A DNA stretch of 46,143 nt from JBGTFE01 sp041747435. Its GTDB lineage: Bacteria > Acidobacteriota > Blastocatellia > Pyrinomonadales > Pyrinomonadaceae. Shown one piece after another: positions 8,167 through 16,485 of this stretch. The notes beneath the pieces were generated by a model. It did no database searches. It was not told the DNA's origin and was given only the letters and a program-made list of their open reading frames with translations. Location: positions 1-46,143 of the forward strand of contig JBGTFE010000116.1 in the NCBI GenBank assembly GCA_041747435.1, given 5' to 3'. How positions within the stretch are numbered: the stretch's first letter is position 1; the number at the start of each line of letters is the position of its first letter. The position numbers were made by a program, and so were the translations under genes.

Positions 8167-9984
8167 ATGAATATATTTGAGAATCTTATTGAAGAGTTAA
8201 AAGAAGAGAATTTGCTTGAACAGACCGTCATCGACGTGAATCGCAATGGCGAAAAGCCGAATGACGTTGACGAGGCGCCTGATTTTTCGAGCGAAGATAT
8301 CTTGCTGCCCGCCGATGAAGCCGACGAACCGGAAAACGCCGAAGATGCGGCGCACGAAGAGCGCGACGCCATTTTAGAAGCGGTGCCTGACGCGCCGGAA
8401 ATGTTTGAGGAAAAGATCGAGGTCGAAGCGCCGGAAAAGGAAATGCTCGAAGAAGAGATAGAAGTTCAGGATGCAGAAGCGGAAACGCTCGAAGAAGATG
8501 TAGAAGTTGAAGCGCCGGAATCAAAAATGTTCGACGAAATGATCGAAGATGAAACGCCGGAAGCGGAAAGTGTTTCGCTTTCTGTTCCCGAAGAAAGCGA
8601 ATCTTCGGCGCAAGCGCAGCAGTCCGAGCTCAAGGCGGCGCCTAAAGGTGTAGAATTCTACCGCCAGCGCGCGATCAAGGAAGTTTCCGGTTTGCAAATG
8701 GTCGAACACATTATTTCGGGCGTTGAACGCGAGCAAATGAAGGTTGTTCCGAAGCCGTATGACGATCTCGAAGCGAAAAAGATTCTTCACAGTTTTTTGC
8801 AGGTTTCGGGCGATCTGAACTCGCCGGAGCACGCCCAGGCGGAATTCAAATTGATGCAGGAAACCGAAAGCTGGTATTCGGCGCTTTCGCACCGCGACAA
8901 AAATATTTCCGTTTCGCATCTGCGCCGATATTGCGAAACGACGCGTCCGCATCTCAGCTCGCAGGCGTTGATCTCGGCGGCGCGCTTCTATCGCAATTCG
9001 CCATATTCCGAAGCCGTCCGCAGCAAATTCGATCTTGTTATCACGCGTCTTTTTACAAAAGATGCCGACGAAAGCCGCCGCAAGCTCGCCTTTGATCGCG
9101 ACGATATGATAAAGCACCTGACGATGCTTTACGGCGAATGGCAGAGCATTCCGCTTTATTCCGCCAACGAAGACGATTCCGAGATCTTGCTGATGACGCT
9201 CAAATTCGAAGATTTTATGAACGAAGCCGACAACGCGGACACGTTTGACGAGCTCGTGAAAAACGATTTTTTTAATCGCCTGCGCGCTTTCAAGGAAACC
9301 ACGCATGAAAACTTTTTTGCGCCGCTGTTGACGGCAACCGCGATCGAATGCAACGTCCGCATCGGTAATCAATACGTCGAGCTTCTTCAGATCGAAAAGG
9401 AAAAAGCCGACATCGAAGGACTGGAAGAAAAATACGGTTATCTTCACGATCAGTCGATTTCCGAAGCCGCAAGCAAAACGCTGCAGCTTGTTGAATTGCT
9501 AAACAAACACAACGAAGACGACGAAGATGCTTTTGGCGACGATCGTGAGCGCGAAGCGCTCGCCGACGACGCGTCCGACGATGCCAAAACCGTAAAGTCC
9601 AAACCGAAAAAGCGCAAAAGCAAACTTTTTGCCGTTAACAAATGGCTTCTTTTAGCGACGATCCTGGTCGTCATCGGAAACGCCGCGCTCTATATCTGGT
9701 TGAACTACGGAACCGAAGCCGCGACCGCAACAAAAGATGTAAAGGTCGTAAATCTTGAAAATTCCGTGTTGAAAGACTTTGTGCGCGAAGGACGAATCGC
9801 CAACGACACATTTTTCGGCGTCACGCAGCCTTCGTGGCTCGGTCTCGGCGTGGAAAAGAAGGAAGAAATTTTGAAAAAGGTTCTTTCCACCGGCGGTGAT
9901 AAAGGCTATAACAAGGTTCATCTTCTCGACAGCCGCGGCAAAACCGTCGGCTACGCAGATGCCGAAAAGGTAGAAGTTTTCTAA
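8167..9984 (+). CDS. Large acidic single-pass membrane protein, function unknown
   Basis: 605-residue protein. The first about 150 residues are extremely acidic and repetitive: the unit EAPE.EMLEEEIEV recurs about four times with variations, so this part is probably disordered. Residues 160-480 are a predicted helical cytoplasmic domain with many charged residues. A Lys-rich stop-transfer patch (KPKKRKSK) precedes one membrane helix at 493-515 (WLLLATILVVIGNAALYIWL). The last about 90 residues would lie in the periplasm and contain SWLGLGVEKKEEIL and a terminal beta-rich part. The gene begins 56 bp after the pilin gene with no terminator between them and ends at a strong terminator, so the two form one transcription unit. 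That suggests a link to pilus function, but I recognise no family. Confidence 0.85.
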   Translation: MNIFENLIEELKEENLLEQTVIDVNRNGEKPNDVDEAPDFSSEDILLPADEADEPENAEDAAHEERDAILEAVPDAPEMFEEKIEVEAPEKEMLEEEIEVQDAEAETLEEDVEVEAPESKMFDEMIEDETPEAESVSLSVPEESESSAQAQQSELKAAPKGVEFYRQRAIKEVSGLQMVEHIISGVEREQMKVVPKPYDDLEAKKILHSFLQVSGDLNSPEHAQAEFKLMQETESWYSALSHRDKNISVSHLRRYCETTRPHLSSQALISAARFYRNSPYSEAVRSKFDLVITRLFTKDADESRRKLAFDRDDMIKHLTMLYGEWQSIPLYSANEDDSEILLMTLKFEDFMNEADNADTFDELVKNDFFNRLRAFKETTHENFFAPLLTATAIECNVRIGNQYVELLQIEKEKADIEGLEEKYGYLHDQSISEAASKTLQLVELLNKHNEDDEDAFGDDREREALADDASDDAKTVKSKPKKRKSKLFAVNKWLLLATILVVIGNAALYIWLNYGTEAATATKDVKVVNLENSVLKDFVREGRIANDTFFGVTQPSWLGLGVEKKEEILKKVLSTGGDKGYNKVHLLDSRGKTVGYADAEKVEVF

Positions 9985-10014
9985 CGAATAAAAAAAATAA
10001 AATAAGAGCTAAAG

Positions 10015-10046
10015 CGTTCGGATATAATAGTCCGGACGTTTTTTTT
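10015..10046 (+). terminator. Rho-independent terminator
   Basis: An 8-bp stem (10015-10022 with 10031-10038, one G-U pair) closes an 8-base loop and is followed by eight T residues. It ends the pilin/acidic membrane protein unit. Confidence 0.9.
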
Positions 10047-10097
10047 CGGAAATGCACAGAAAGTCGTGACCCAAACGCGGATTGTTGAAGGTGAAAT

Positions 10098-10750
10098 ATG
10101 ATTAAACTAATGACAAAAACAGTGCTAGCAGTTTTCGTTCTAATGGCAAATATCTTTGGTCAGAATGAAATCTCGACAAGCTTAAATATTTCTGAGATGA
10201 AGGATGATGAGTTGATACAGAGATTATCTTCCGTGGATGAAACGATAGCGAGCAGTGCATCACTGCCGACAATGGCGACAAAATTAAGGCGTATCAAACT
10301 ACTGGTGAAATGCAACTTGTCGCTGTGAATGTTGATGACAAAGGAACTGTAACGCCTGTAGCGGATACTCTCATTGACGCGAAACAATCTAAAGGGTTGA
10401 TTGAATCTTTAGCTACTAAAGATGACTTGCCTCTTTCAAATATTGCAAACTGTCACGGAACTACTTTTGCGAGCGGGCAAGTCTGGATAGAAAATGACCA
10501 AGTTGGAGCTTTGATGAAAGGCGACGGTTACAGAGAACTGACCAAATCCGAAAATCCACAGGAAGGTGATGTTGGTATTTACGGCAATGCTCAGCATAGC
10601 GTTGGAGTAGAGACCAAATGGCGTAATAGTTATTTGGTAAATACGAAAGGCGGTATAACTAGTCAAAGAATAGACACGGCTGCAAGAGCGTGGACTAAAC
10701 CTTCGGATAAATTGACGTATTTTACTCAAAGACCAAAGCCTAAAAAATAA
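10098..10750 (+). pseudogene. Secreted Cys/His protein (candidate peptidase/amidase effector), frameshifted
   Basis: Two reading frames together make one protein. The first (from ATG 10098, AAGGTG upstream) gives a signal peptide ending IFGQ and a helical part to about DETIASSA. The second continues as TADNGDKIKAYQTTGEMQLVAVNV and runs to 10750. The switch lies between 10241 and about 10325 and is explained by loss of one base. The second part has NCHGTTFASGQVWI, a GDVGIYGNA.HSVGV block and a Lys-rich tail; the paired Cys and His resemble papain-like peptidase or amidase domains, but that is inference. An internal ATG at 10310 with GGTG before it could allow expression of the C-terminal part without export. 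It may be a real mutation or a sequencing error. Confidence 0.6.
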
Positions 10751-10759
10751 GGTGAAATT

Positions 10760-11344
10760 ATGATAAAGTTAGTTTTCAAATACAAATTTGCTATTTTGGC
10801 TTTGGTTGCATTGTTCGCAGGAATAGGCGTTTCCCAATCTACTAAAAATGATAATAAATCTATGAACTGCGGGAAATGTGATTACTGGCAAGCGAGAGTT
10901 AATCCATCGATCAAGTTACCAAAAAATGCCGATGAAACAGACACAAAAAATTCAACTGTTGAGTTATCATTTGACTTTGATATAAGCGAAGAAGATGCGG
11001 CAAAACTTCTTGAGGCGACAGAGTGTTTGTTGAAGCTAAAAGGAGAAACTTCGTCTTCAAATCTTTCTAGTCTTTTCGGGCTTGGACATTCTTCCCGACT
11101 TCCTTCGCCAACGGTTGAAGTTGCCGCTTTGTATTATATCTCCGCACTTTATCATAAGAAATGGCGACACGCCAACGGCATAATACTTGTAGATAAAGAC
11201 GGAGAACGGAACAAAAAAGAATCTATTGAAACTGCTTTCAAATCATACAAGGCTTGGTTTGAGAAAGTGAAAAAAATCGGACTTCAAAAAGCCAGAGAAG
11301 AAAAGTTAGAACCGTTGGCTGATTCAGGCGTGGAGTGGTATTAA
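10760..11344 (+). CDS. Secreted protein, candidate partner or immunity protein
   Basis: 194-residue protein with an N-terminal signal (VFKYKFAILALVALFAGIGVSQS). The mature part has three Cys residues (MNCGKCDYW and ATECLL), an acidic central block and a helical C-terminus (AFKSYKAWFEKVKKIGLQKAREEK). It begins nine bases after the frameshifted Cys/His protein, and both starts share an AAGGTGAAAT-type ribosome site, so they form one unit. A secreted small protein directly after a secreted candidate effector would suit an immunity role, but no family is recognised and this is inference. A terminator follows. Confidence 0.75.
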   Translation: MIKLVFKYKFAILALVALFAGIGVSQSTKNDNKSMNCGKCDYWQARVNPSIKLPKNADETDTKNSTVELSFDFDISEEDAAKLLEATECLLKLKGETSSSNLSSLFGLGHSSRLPSPTVEVAALYYISALYHKKWRHANGIILVDKDGERNKKESIETAFKSYKAWFEKVKKIGLQKAREEKLEPLADSGVEWY

Positions 11345-11370
11345 AATATCAAATCCAAAACAATAAAAAG

Positions 11371-11400
11371 GGCGTGAGCGATGCTTACGCCTTTTGCTTT
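11371..11400 (+). terminator. Rho-independent terminator
   Basis: Nine-base arms 11371-11379 and 11383-11391 (GGCGTGAGC / GCTTACGCC, one wobble) with a GAT loop, then a broken T-tract. The A-run in front makes it partly bidirectional. Confidence 0.85.
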
Positions 11401-11483
11401 TGCCGACTGCTTTTCTAAATTTGTTTAGAAAGTAAAAAATAGTTAGAAAATGCGCATTTGCACTTGACAGCTCTTTTCGAGAG

Positions 11484-13445
11484 ATGAAATACGTTTACAA
11501 TCTTTCCGGCGCGTTGATCGAAGAAACCTATCCCTCCGGTAGAGTTGTGAAAAATGTCCTGAATAATGACGGCGAGCTTGCGTTGGTGCAGAGTAAAAAG
11601 ACGGCTAATCACGGATTTTTCAATTACGCGGATTCTTTTACTTACAACGCCGCCGGTGCCGTTACGTCAATGCAGCTTGGCAACGGCAAATGGGAAAGCA
11701 CTCAATTCAATTCGCGTTTGCAGCCGACGCAAATCGCTTTAGGAACCACGCCGGGCGCGACGAACTTGCTTGACCTCGATTATTCATACGGCACGACGGC
11801 GAATAATGGAAATGTGCTATCTCAAACGATCACCGTCCCGACGGTCGGAAGCAATAACGGGTTTACGGCGGTTCAAACTTACACGTATGACTCGCTGAAT
11901 CGAATAAACGACGCGACCGAAAACGTCACGCCGGTTGGCGGATCGGCGTCGCAATCTTGGAAGCAAACTTTCACCTACGATCGATACGGAAATCGCAATT
12001 TTGATGAAGCGAATACGACAACGCTCCCGAAAAACTGCAATAACTTCACGGAAGTCTGCGCGGCGGACAGAAAAATAGTCAATCCCTCGATAAACGCGGC
12101 AAACAATCGTCTGAATACGAGCGAAGATTACGTTTTTGACGATTCCGGAAATACGACCACCGATGCCGAGGGGCGAACGTTTATTTACGACGCCGAGAAT
12201 AAGCAAATCGAGGTTATAAACGACAAAGACGAAACGATCGGCGAATATTTTTACGACCGCGACGGAAAACGAATAAAGAAGATCACTTACGGAAACAACG
12301 AGCCGCTGGAAACAACGATCTTTGTGTACGACGCATCGGGTAGATTGGCGGCGGAATATTCGACGACGGTTGAAGCTTCCGAGACCGCAAAGGTTGGATA
12401 TTTGACAAATGACCACCTCGGCAGCCCGCGCATCAACACCGACCAAAATGGCGCCATAACCGCAAGACACGATTATCACCCGTTTGGCGAAGAAGTTTAC
12501 ACATCGCAAAGAACTTCCGGCTTAAATTATGCGGGCGATACCGTTCGGCAGAAATTCACCGGTTATGAAAGGGATACCGAAACCGACCTTGACTTTGCTC
12601 AGGCGAGAATGTATGGATTTTCTCACGGACGCTTCACAATCCCTGATCCTCTACTTTCATCTGGCAGAGTGGAGCACCCCCAAACTTGGAATCGCTATTC
12701 TTATGTTTTGAATAATCCTTTATATTATACTGACCCTTATGGTCTCTATGAATGCACAGGAACCACCGACCAATGCTCGAATTTGCGAAATGAATTAGCC
12801 AACGCAAAAGCTAAATTAGCAAGCATTGAAAATATTTACGAGAGAGACTCAGATGAATACAAAAAAACTGTAAGAGCGTTGAATTCATACGGATGTGAAT
12901 CCATAGGCGGTAATTGCGTTGATGCTAGCGGAAACACAATAAATGGCACAGATGGAAACCCTATAAAAGATACGAGCAATATAGTCGTTGACTTTAACTA
13001 TAAGGGGGACGGGGGAGAAACCGGCTTAAAAGGAAACAAAATCAACATAAGTTTCAATGCCGCCGATTTCAAAGGACCGGATCCGTTCAACCAAGGCTTG
13101 ATCGCCCACGAGGGTTCTCACGCGGCTGATGCCCAAGATTTTCTTGCAACGGGCAAAAGTGTAAGTCAATATCAATCCGAATACGATGGTGTTTTCGTCG
13201 GGGCTGTCGTGGGTGAATTTGTGGCGAAAGAAAATAAAAAATCAAATTTCTACATGACAATAACCACAGTTCAAAACAAATCTTATGACATAACAGTTTG
13301 GGATAAAAGTTGGGTGACTCCAGATTTAAGCACGCTTAGAAATACTCGGCGTGAAAGCATAAACGCGATACTGTCAGAAGATCAGAGTTATCTGTTGACT
13401 CCGACGAATACTAAGGGTAAAAGTCCAATCTTTTTTAAGAAGTAA
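11484..13445 (+). CDS. 5'-truncated RHS-repeat protein with HEGSH-containing C-terminal toxin-like domain
   Basis: 653 residues. Residues 1-350 are RHS/YD repeats (YVYNLSGALIEETYPSGRV, YDRYGNRNFDEA, YDASGRLAAEY). Residues 350-420 are the RHS-associated core signature (HPFGEE, KFTGYERDTETDLDFAQARMY, GRFTIPDPL, WNRYSYVLNNPLYYTDPYG). After that conserved stop point a different, A/T-richer domain of about 230 residues follows, with GLIAHEGSHAAD (His542, Glu543, His546), a zinc-peptidase-like HExxH. Full RHS proteins are usually over 1,000 residues with an export signal; this one has neither and no proper ribosome site (GAGAG touches the ATG). The frame stays open upstream only to 11433. It is best seen as a displaced RHS 'tip' cassette, which may be silent until recombined with a complete gene. 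Confidence 0.85.
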   Translation: MKYVYNLSGALIEETYPSGRVVKNVLNNDGELALVQSKKTANHGFFNYADSFTYNAAGAVTSMQLGNGKWESTQFNSRLQPTQIALGTTPGATNLLDLDYSYGTTANNGNVLSQTITVPTVGSNNGFTAVQTYTYDSLNRINDATENVTPVGGSASQSWKQTFTYDRYGNRNFDEANTTTLPKNCNNFTEVCAADRKIVNPSINAANNRLNTSEDYVFDDSGNTTTDAEGRTFIYDAENKQIEVINDKDETIGEYFYDRDGKRIKKITYGNNEPLETTIFVYDASGRLAAEYSTTVEASETAKVGYLTNDHLGSPRINTDQNGAITARHDYHPFGEEVYTSQRTSGLNYAGDTVRQKFTGYERDTETDLDFAQARMYGFSHGRFTIPDPLLSSGRVEHPQTWNRYSYVLNNPLYYTDPYGLYECTGTTDQCSNLRNELANAKAKLASIENIYERDSDEYKKTVRALNSYGCESIGGNCVDASGNTINGTDGNPIKDTSNIVVDFNYKGDGGETGLKGNKINISFNAADFKGPDPFNQGLIAHEGSHAADAQDFLATGKSVSQYQSEYDGVFVGAVVGEFVAKENKKSNFYMTITTVQNKSYDITVWDKSWVTPDLSTLRNTRRESINAILSEDQSYLLTPTNTKGKSPIFFKK

Positions 13446-13455
13446 ATGAGGAAAA

Positions 13456-14037
13456 ATGAATTTGATACTCAAAAAACAATTTATTTTCATTGCGATTCTT
13501 GTAACTGCCTTTAACGTCCAGTCACAAGTTAAGACGGGGAATAAAAACCTTGATGCCGGTGAGAAAGCTGCGCATATTCTGCTTTCTGATAAGCCAAGTG
13601 TTTATATTGACTTCGAGCGAACCGGAAAACGACCCGCGCCGGGAGATGACGTTAGTGACGAAGCTGTATGGCTGGAATTACACAACAATATGCGCTTCTC
13701 AATTAAATTCTGCGCATTTAGTCTGGTCGATCAAAAAGGTAACTTACTTACTTACCGTGAAGCAGGAGAAATCGGTATTCGGTATGAAGTTGAACTTACC
13801 AATCCAACAAAATTTGTCGGTACAAAATCGGATGTCCCGCTTGGCAACAAAGTAACGGATTTTTGTCACGTTTGGGTTTTAGAAACTGGAAAATCAGTAG
13901 TTTTTAGTGTTCCAGCTGAGCATCTTGTAAAAGGGCTCTCGATAAGAGTCCCGTTCAACTACGAATGGGAAGATGAATCGCAAAATAATCCAACTCATTT
14001 TGTTTATTTCAATTCTTTAAACATCGCAAAAAAGTAG
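13456..14037 (+). CDS. Secreted protein, candidate immunity protein for the RHS tip
   Basis: 193-residue protein starting MNLILKKQFIFIAILVTAFNVQSQ, a cleavable signal peptide, so it is exported to the periplasm. The mature domain looks beta-rich (VWLELHNNMRFSIKFCAFSLVDQKGNLL, HVWVLETGKSVVFSVPAEHL), with two Cys residues that could pair. GAGGAAAA lies just before the ATG. It starts ten bases after the RHS gene ends. In polymorphic toxin loci the gene at that place normally encodes the cognate immunity protein, and a periplasmic location would suit a toxin delivered there. No family is recognised. Confidence 0.75.
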   Translation: MNLILKKQFIFIAILVTAFNVQSQVKTGNKNLDAGEKAAHILLSDKPSVYIDFERTGKRPAPGDDVSDEAVWLELHNNMRFSIKFCAFSLVDQKGNLLTYREAGEIGIRYEVELTNPTKFVGTKSDVPLGNKVTDFCHVWVLETGKSVVFSVPAEHLVKGLSIRVPFNYEWEDESQNNPTHFVYFNSLNIAKK

Positions 14038-14080
14038 AATAAAGCAACGAAATATTAAATAGCCGGAATCTGACGTGAAA

Positions 14081-14413
14081 AACTTTGACGAGGCGAATAC
14101 CGCAACTTTGCCGAAAAACTGCAATAACTTTACGGAAGTCTGCGCGGCGGACAGAAAAATCGTCAATCCATCGATCAACGCGGCAAACAATCGTCTCAAT
14201 ACGAGCGAAGATTACGTTTTTGACGATTCGGGAAACACGACCACCGATGCCGAGGGGCGAACGTTTGTTTGCGACGCCGAGAATAAGCAAATTGAGGTTC
14301 TAAACGACAAAGACGAAACGATTGGCGAATATTTTTACGACGGCGACGGAAAACGCGTCAAAAAAATCACATACGAATACAACGAACCGCCGGAAACAAA
14401 TATCTTTGTCTAT
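14081..14413 (+). pseudogene. Orphan RHS fragment, second copy of an upstream RHS segment
   Basis: About 333 bp that match 11997-12329 inside the RHS gene at a constant offset of 2,084 bp with no insertion or deletion. The translated segment (NFDEANT.TLPKNCNNFTEVCAADRK onward to NIFVY) differs from the upstream copy at only a few residues, and many differences are synonymous. A frame from ATG 14075 runs through it and ends at 14464 in unrelated sequence, with no core signature, no tip and no export signal. It is a remnant left after loss or displacement of another tip, and could still serve as a homology block for recombination. Confidence 0.85.
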
Positions 14414-14431
14414 ATACGCAGACGGAAAGGG

Positions 14432-14503
14432 AACCACGAAATACACCAAACAACACGAAAATGAAGCGATTTGTTTCGTGTTTGTTCGTGCTGATTCGTG
14501 GTT
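14432..14503. repeat. Palindrome of the ACCACGAAA family
   Basis: Left arm 14432-14460 begins AACCACGAAATACACC; right arm 14474-14503 ends ATTCGTGGTT. The arms match over most of 29 bases around a 13-base loop. Related words occur at 27217-27249, 29292-29354 and 32469-32537. Confidence 0.75.
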
Positions 14504-14555
14504 TTATCTTGTGGTTTTTTTTCCGTTTCTTTGCGGATGATCGGACTATCAAACC

Positions 14556-14802
14556 GGAAATCGACTGACGCGAGTTGGAAATCGATCGACGCGAGCTGGA
14601 AATCGACCGACGCGAGCTGGAAATCGACCGACACGAGTTGGAAATCGACTGGCGCGAGTTGGAAATCGACTGACACGAGTTGGAAATCGAGCGACACGAG
14701 TTAGAAATCGACCGACACGAGTTGGAAATCGAGCGATACGAGTTGGAAATCGAGCGATACGAGTTGGAAATCGACCGACGCGAGCTGGAAATCGACGGAC
14801 GC
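14556..14802. repeat. 21-bp tandem repeat (minisatellite), 11 full copies and a partial one
   Basis: Eleven head-to-tail units of GGAAATCGACCGACGCGAGT plus one base, from 14556 to 14786, and a 16-base partial unit. Units differ at only a few places: bases 10-12, 14-15 and 19. Because 21 is divisible by three, each frame reads as a seven-residue repeat; the frame reading EIDRREL has TGA stops in units 1 and 6. The array fills the gap between the RHS remnant and glnA. The rest of 14804-14989 shows only the glnA leader. Confidence 0.95.
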
Positions 14803-14989
14803 AGACACTGAACCGGAGTTGCGCCGTTCGACGGACGTGAAATCCCTTCGAAAAATCCGTGTTTCGGGCAATTTCTAAATTCTTGCAAACCGCGTTTTAA
14901 AGTTCTTCGGAATTATTGTAGAATTCCTTTTTTGAAATTTACCGAACCTTCCCGATTTTTTATAAACAGAAGATAAAACAGGAGTTTTA

Positions 14990-16411
14990 ATGAACGCTAA
15001 AAATGTATTGCACTATGCCGCAGATCAGGGCGCGAAGTTCGTTTCCGTGCGTTTTACGGATCTGCCCGGCGCGTGGCATCATCTGACTTTTCCGATCGAA
15101 CAATTGACCGAAGACAGCTTTGAAGAGGGCTTCGGTTTTGACGCTTCCAGCTTGCGCGGCTGGGCGGCGATAAACGAATCGGATATGCTGCTTATTCCCG
15201 ATCCTTCGCGCTTTTGGATCGATCCGTTTGCGTCGGAAACGACCGTTTGCCTGATCGCCGACGTGCGCGATCCGGTGACAAAAGAAGGCTACGGGCTTGA
15301 TCCGCGCTCGGTTGCGGTCCGCGCCGAAAGCTACTTGAGATTTACCGGCATTGCCGACACGGTTTTTGTCGGACCGGAAGCGGAATTTTTTGTTTTTGAC
15401 GAAGTTTTTTATCACAACAATCAGCAAGGCGCGGGATATTCGATAAATTCCGAGGAAGGACATTGGAACACCGGCAGAAACGGCGACGACGCGATGCCGA
15501 ATTCTGGTTATCACATCCGCGCAAAGGAAGGTTACGTGCCGGTTGCGCCGATGGACACGCTGATCGAAATTCGCAACGCGATATCTTTGACGCTCGGTGA
15601 GGTCGGCATCAACGTCGAATGTCATCATCATGAAGTCGCGACCGCCGGGCAGTGCGAGATCGACTTTCGCTTTTCGAATCTGCTGCACACGGCGGATAAT
15701 CTGATGCTTTTCAAATACGTCGTCAAAAACACGGCTCACGAATACGGCAAAACGGCGACGTTTATGCCGAAACCGCTGTTTGGCGATAACGGTTCGGGAA
15801 TGCATTGCCATCAATCGCTTTGGAAAGATGGCGAACCGCTTTTCAGCGGCGATCAATACGCAGGTTTGAGCGAAATGGCGAAGTTTTACATCGGCGGATT
15901 GCTGAAACACGCGCCGGCGATCGTAGCGTTTGCCGCGCCGACGACGAATAGTTATAAGAGATTGGTTCCGGGATTTGAAGCGCCGGTAAATCTCGCGTAT
16001 TCGGCGCGAAATCGTTCGGCTGCGGTTCGTATTCCGATGTTTTCGCAGTCGCCGAAGGCAAAACGCCTCGAGTTTCGACCGCCCGATCCGTCGTGCAATC
16101 CGTATATCACATTTGCGGCGCTGCTGATGGCAGGTCTTGACGGCGTACAAAACCGCATCGATCCGGGCGAGCCGCTCGATAAGGATATTTACGATCTTCC
16201 GCCGGAAGAATTGGCGAATGTTCCGTCGCTGCCGGGAAGTCTTGACGAGGCTTTGAAAGCGCTCGAAGAAGATCACGAATTTCTTCTGAAAGGTGATGTA
16301 TTTACGACGTCGATGATCGAGCGCTGGATAAAATACAAACGCGAGAACGAAATTCAGCCGCTGCGTTTGAGACCGCATCCGCTCGAGTTTCAGATGTATT
16401 ACGATATCTGA
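14990..16411 (+). CDS. glnA: Glutamine synthetase, type I
   Basis: ATP-dependent synthesis of glutamine from glutamate and ammonia; forms a dodecamer in the cytoplasm. The 473 residues are full length for GS-I. The N-terminal beta-grasp has SVRFTDLPGAWHHLTFP and the GFDASSLRGW loop. The catalytic domain has GPEAEFFVFD, the NVECHHHEVATAGQCEIDFRF metal-site block, the KPLFGDNGSGMHCHQSLW block and SPKAKRLEFRPPDPSCNPY. Tyr401 in DIYDLPPEE corresponds to the residue adenylylated by GlnE in enterobacteria, so this is the I-beta type subject to that control. AGGAG lies five bases before the ATG. The gene stands alone and ends at a strong terminator. Confidence 0.97.
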   Translation: MNAKNVLHYAADQGAKFVSVRFTDLPGAWHHLTFPIEQLTEDSFEEGFGFDASSLRGWAAINESDMLLIPDPSRFWIDPFASETTVCLIADVRDPVTKEGYGLDPRSVAVRAESYLRFTGIADTVFVGPEAEFFVFDEVFYHNNQQGAGYSINSEEGHWNTGRNGDDAMPNSGYHIRAKEGYVPVAPMDTLIEIRNAISLTLGEVGINVECHHHEVATAGQCEIDFRFSNLLHTADNLMLFKYVVKNTAHEYGKTATFMPKPLFGDNGSGMHCHQSLWKDGEPLFSGDQYAGLSEMAKFYIGGLLKHAPAIVAFAAPTTNSYKRLVPGFEAPVNLAYSARNRSAAVRIPMFSQSPKAKRLEFRPPDPSCNPYITFAALLMAGLDGVQNRIDPGEPLDKDIYDLPPEELANVPSLPGSLDEALKALEEDHEFLLKGDVFTTSMIERWIKYKRENEIQPLRLRPHPLEFQMYYDI

Positions 16412-16434
16412 TCCTTTTTCAAACACAAAAAAAT

Positions 16435-16470
16435 GGCTGCGAGATAAATTCCCGCAGCCTTCATTTTTTT
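16435..16470 (+). terminator. Bidirectional terminator between convergent genes
   Basis: GGCTGCG (16435-16441) pairs with CGCAGCC (16453-16459), followed by a T-tract at 16464-16470 and preceded by an A-run, so it can serve glnA and the convergent secreted-protein gene. Confidence 0.85.
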
Positions 16471-16485
16471 ACACGTCGGTTGATC

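Noticed and set aside
8521..9447. A 308-residue frame opposite the acidic membrane protein gene
   Set aside because: Composition (Phe/Arg/Val) is that of an antisense shadow; no start site or motif.
10023..10030. TATAAT as a -10 box
   Set aside because: It is the loop of a clear rho-independent terminator.
11464..11490. TTGACA as a -35 box for the RHS gene
   Set aside because: The matching -10 position would fall inside the coding region; no fitting hexamer.
11817..12509. A 230-residue frame opposite the RHS gene
   Set aside because: Antisense of RHS repeats; the same shadow appears opposite the orphan RHS fragment at 14009-14290.
14556..14802. CRISPR array
   Set aside because: Units are directly adjacent with no spacers, and no cas gene is present.
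14367..14888. A 173-residue Ser/Arg-rich frame through the minisatellite
   Set aside because: Any 21-base repeat without a stop gives such a frame; it has no ribosome site and spans unrelated palindromic sequence.
14987..16426. A 479-residue open frame opposite glnA
   Set aside because: It mirrors the codon structure of glnA, is rich in Arg/Phe without a known motif, and glnA on the other strand is full length and certain.
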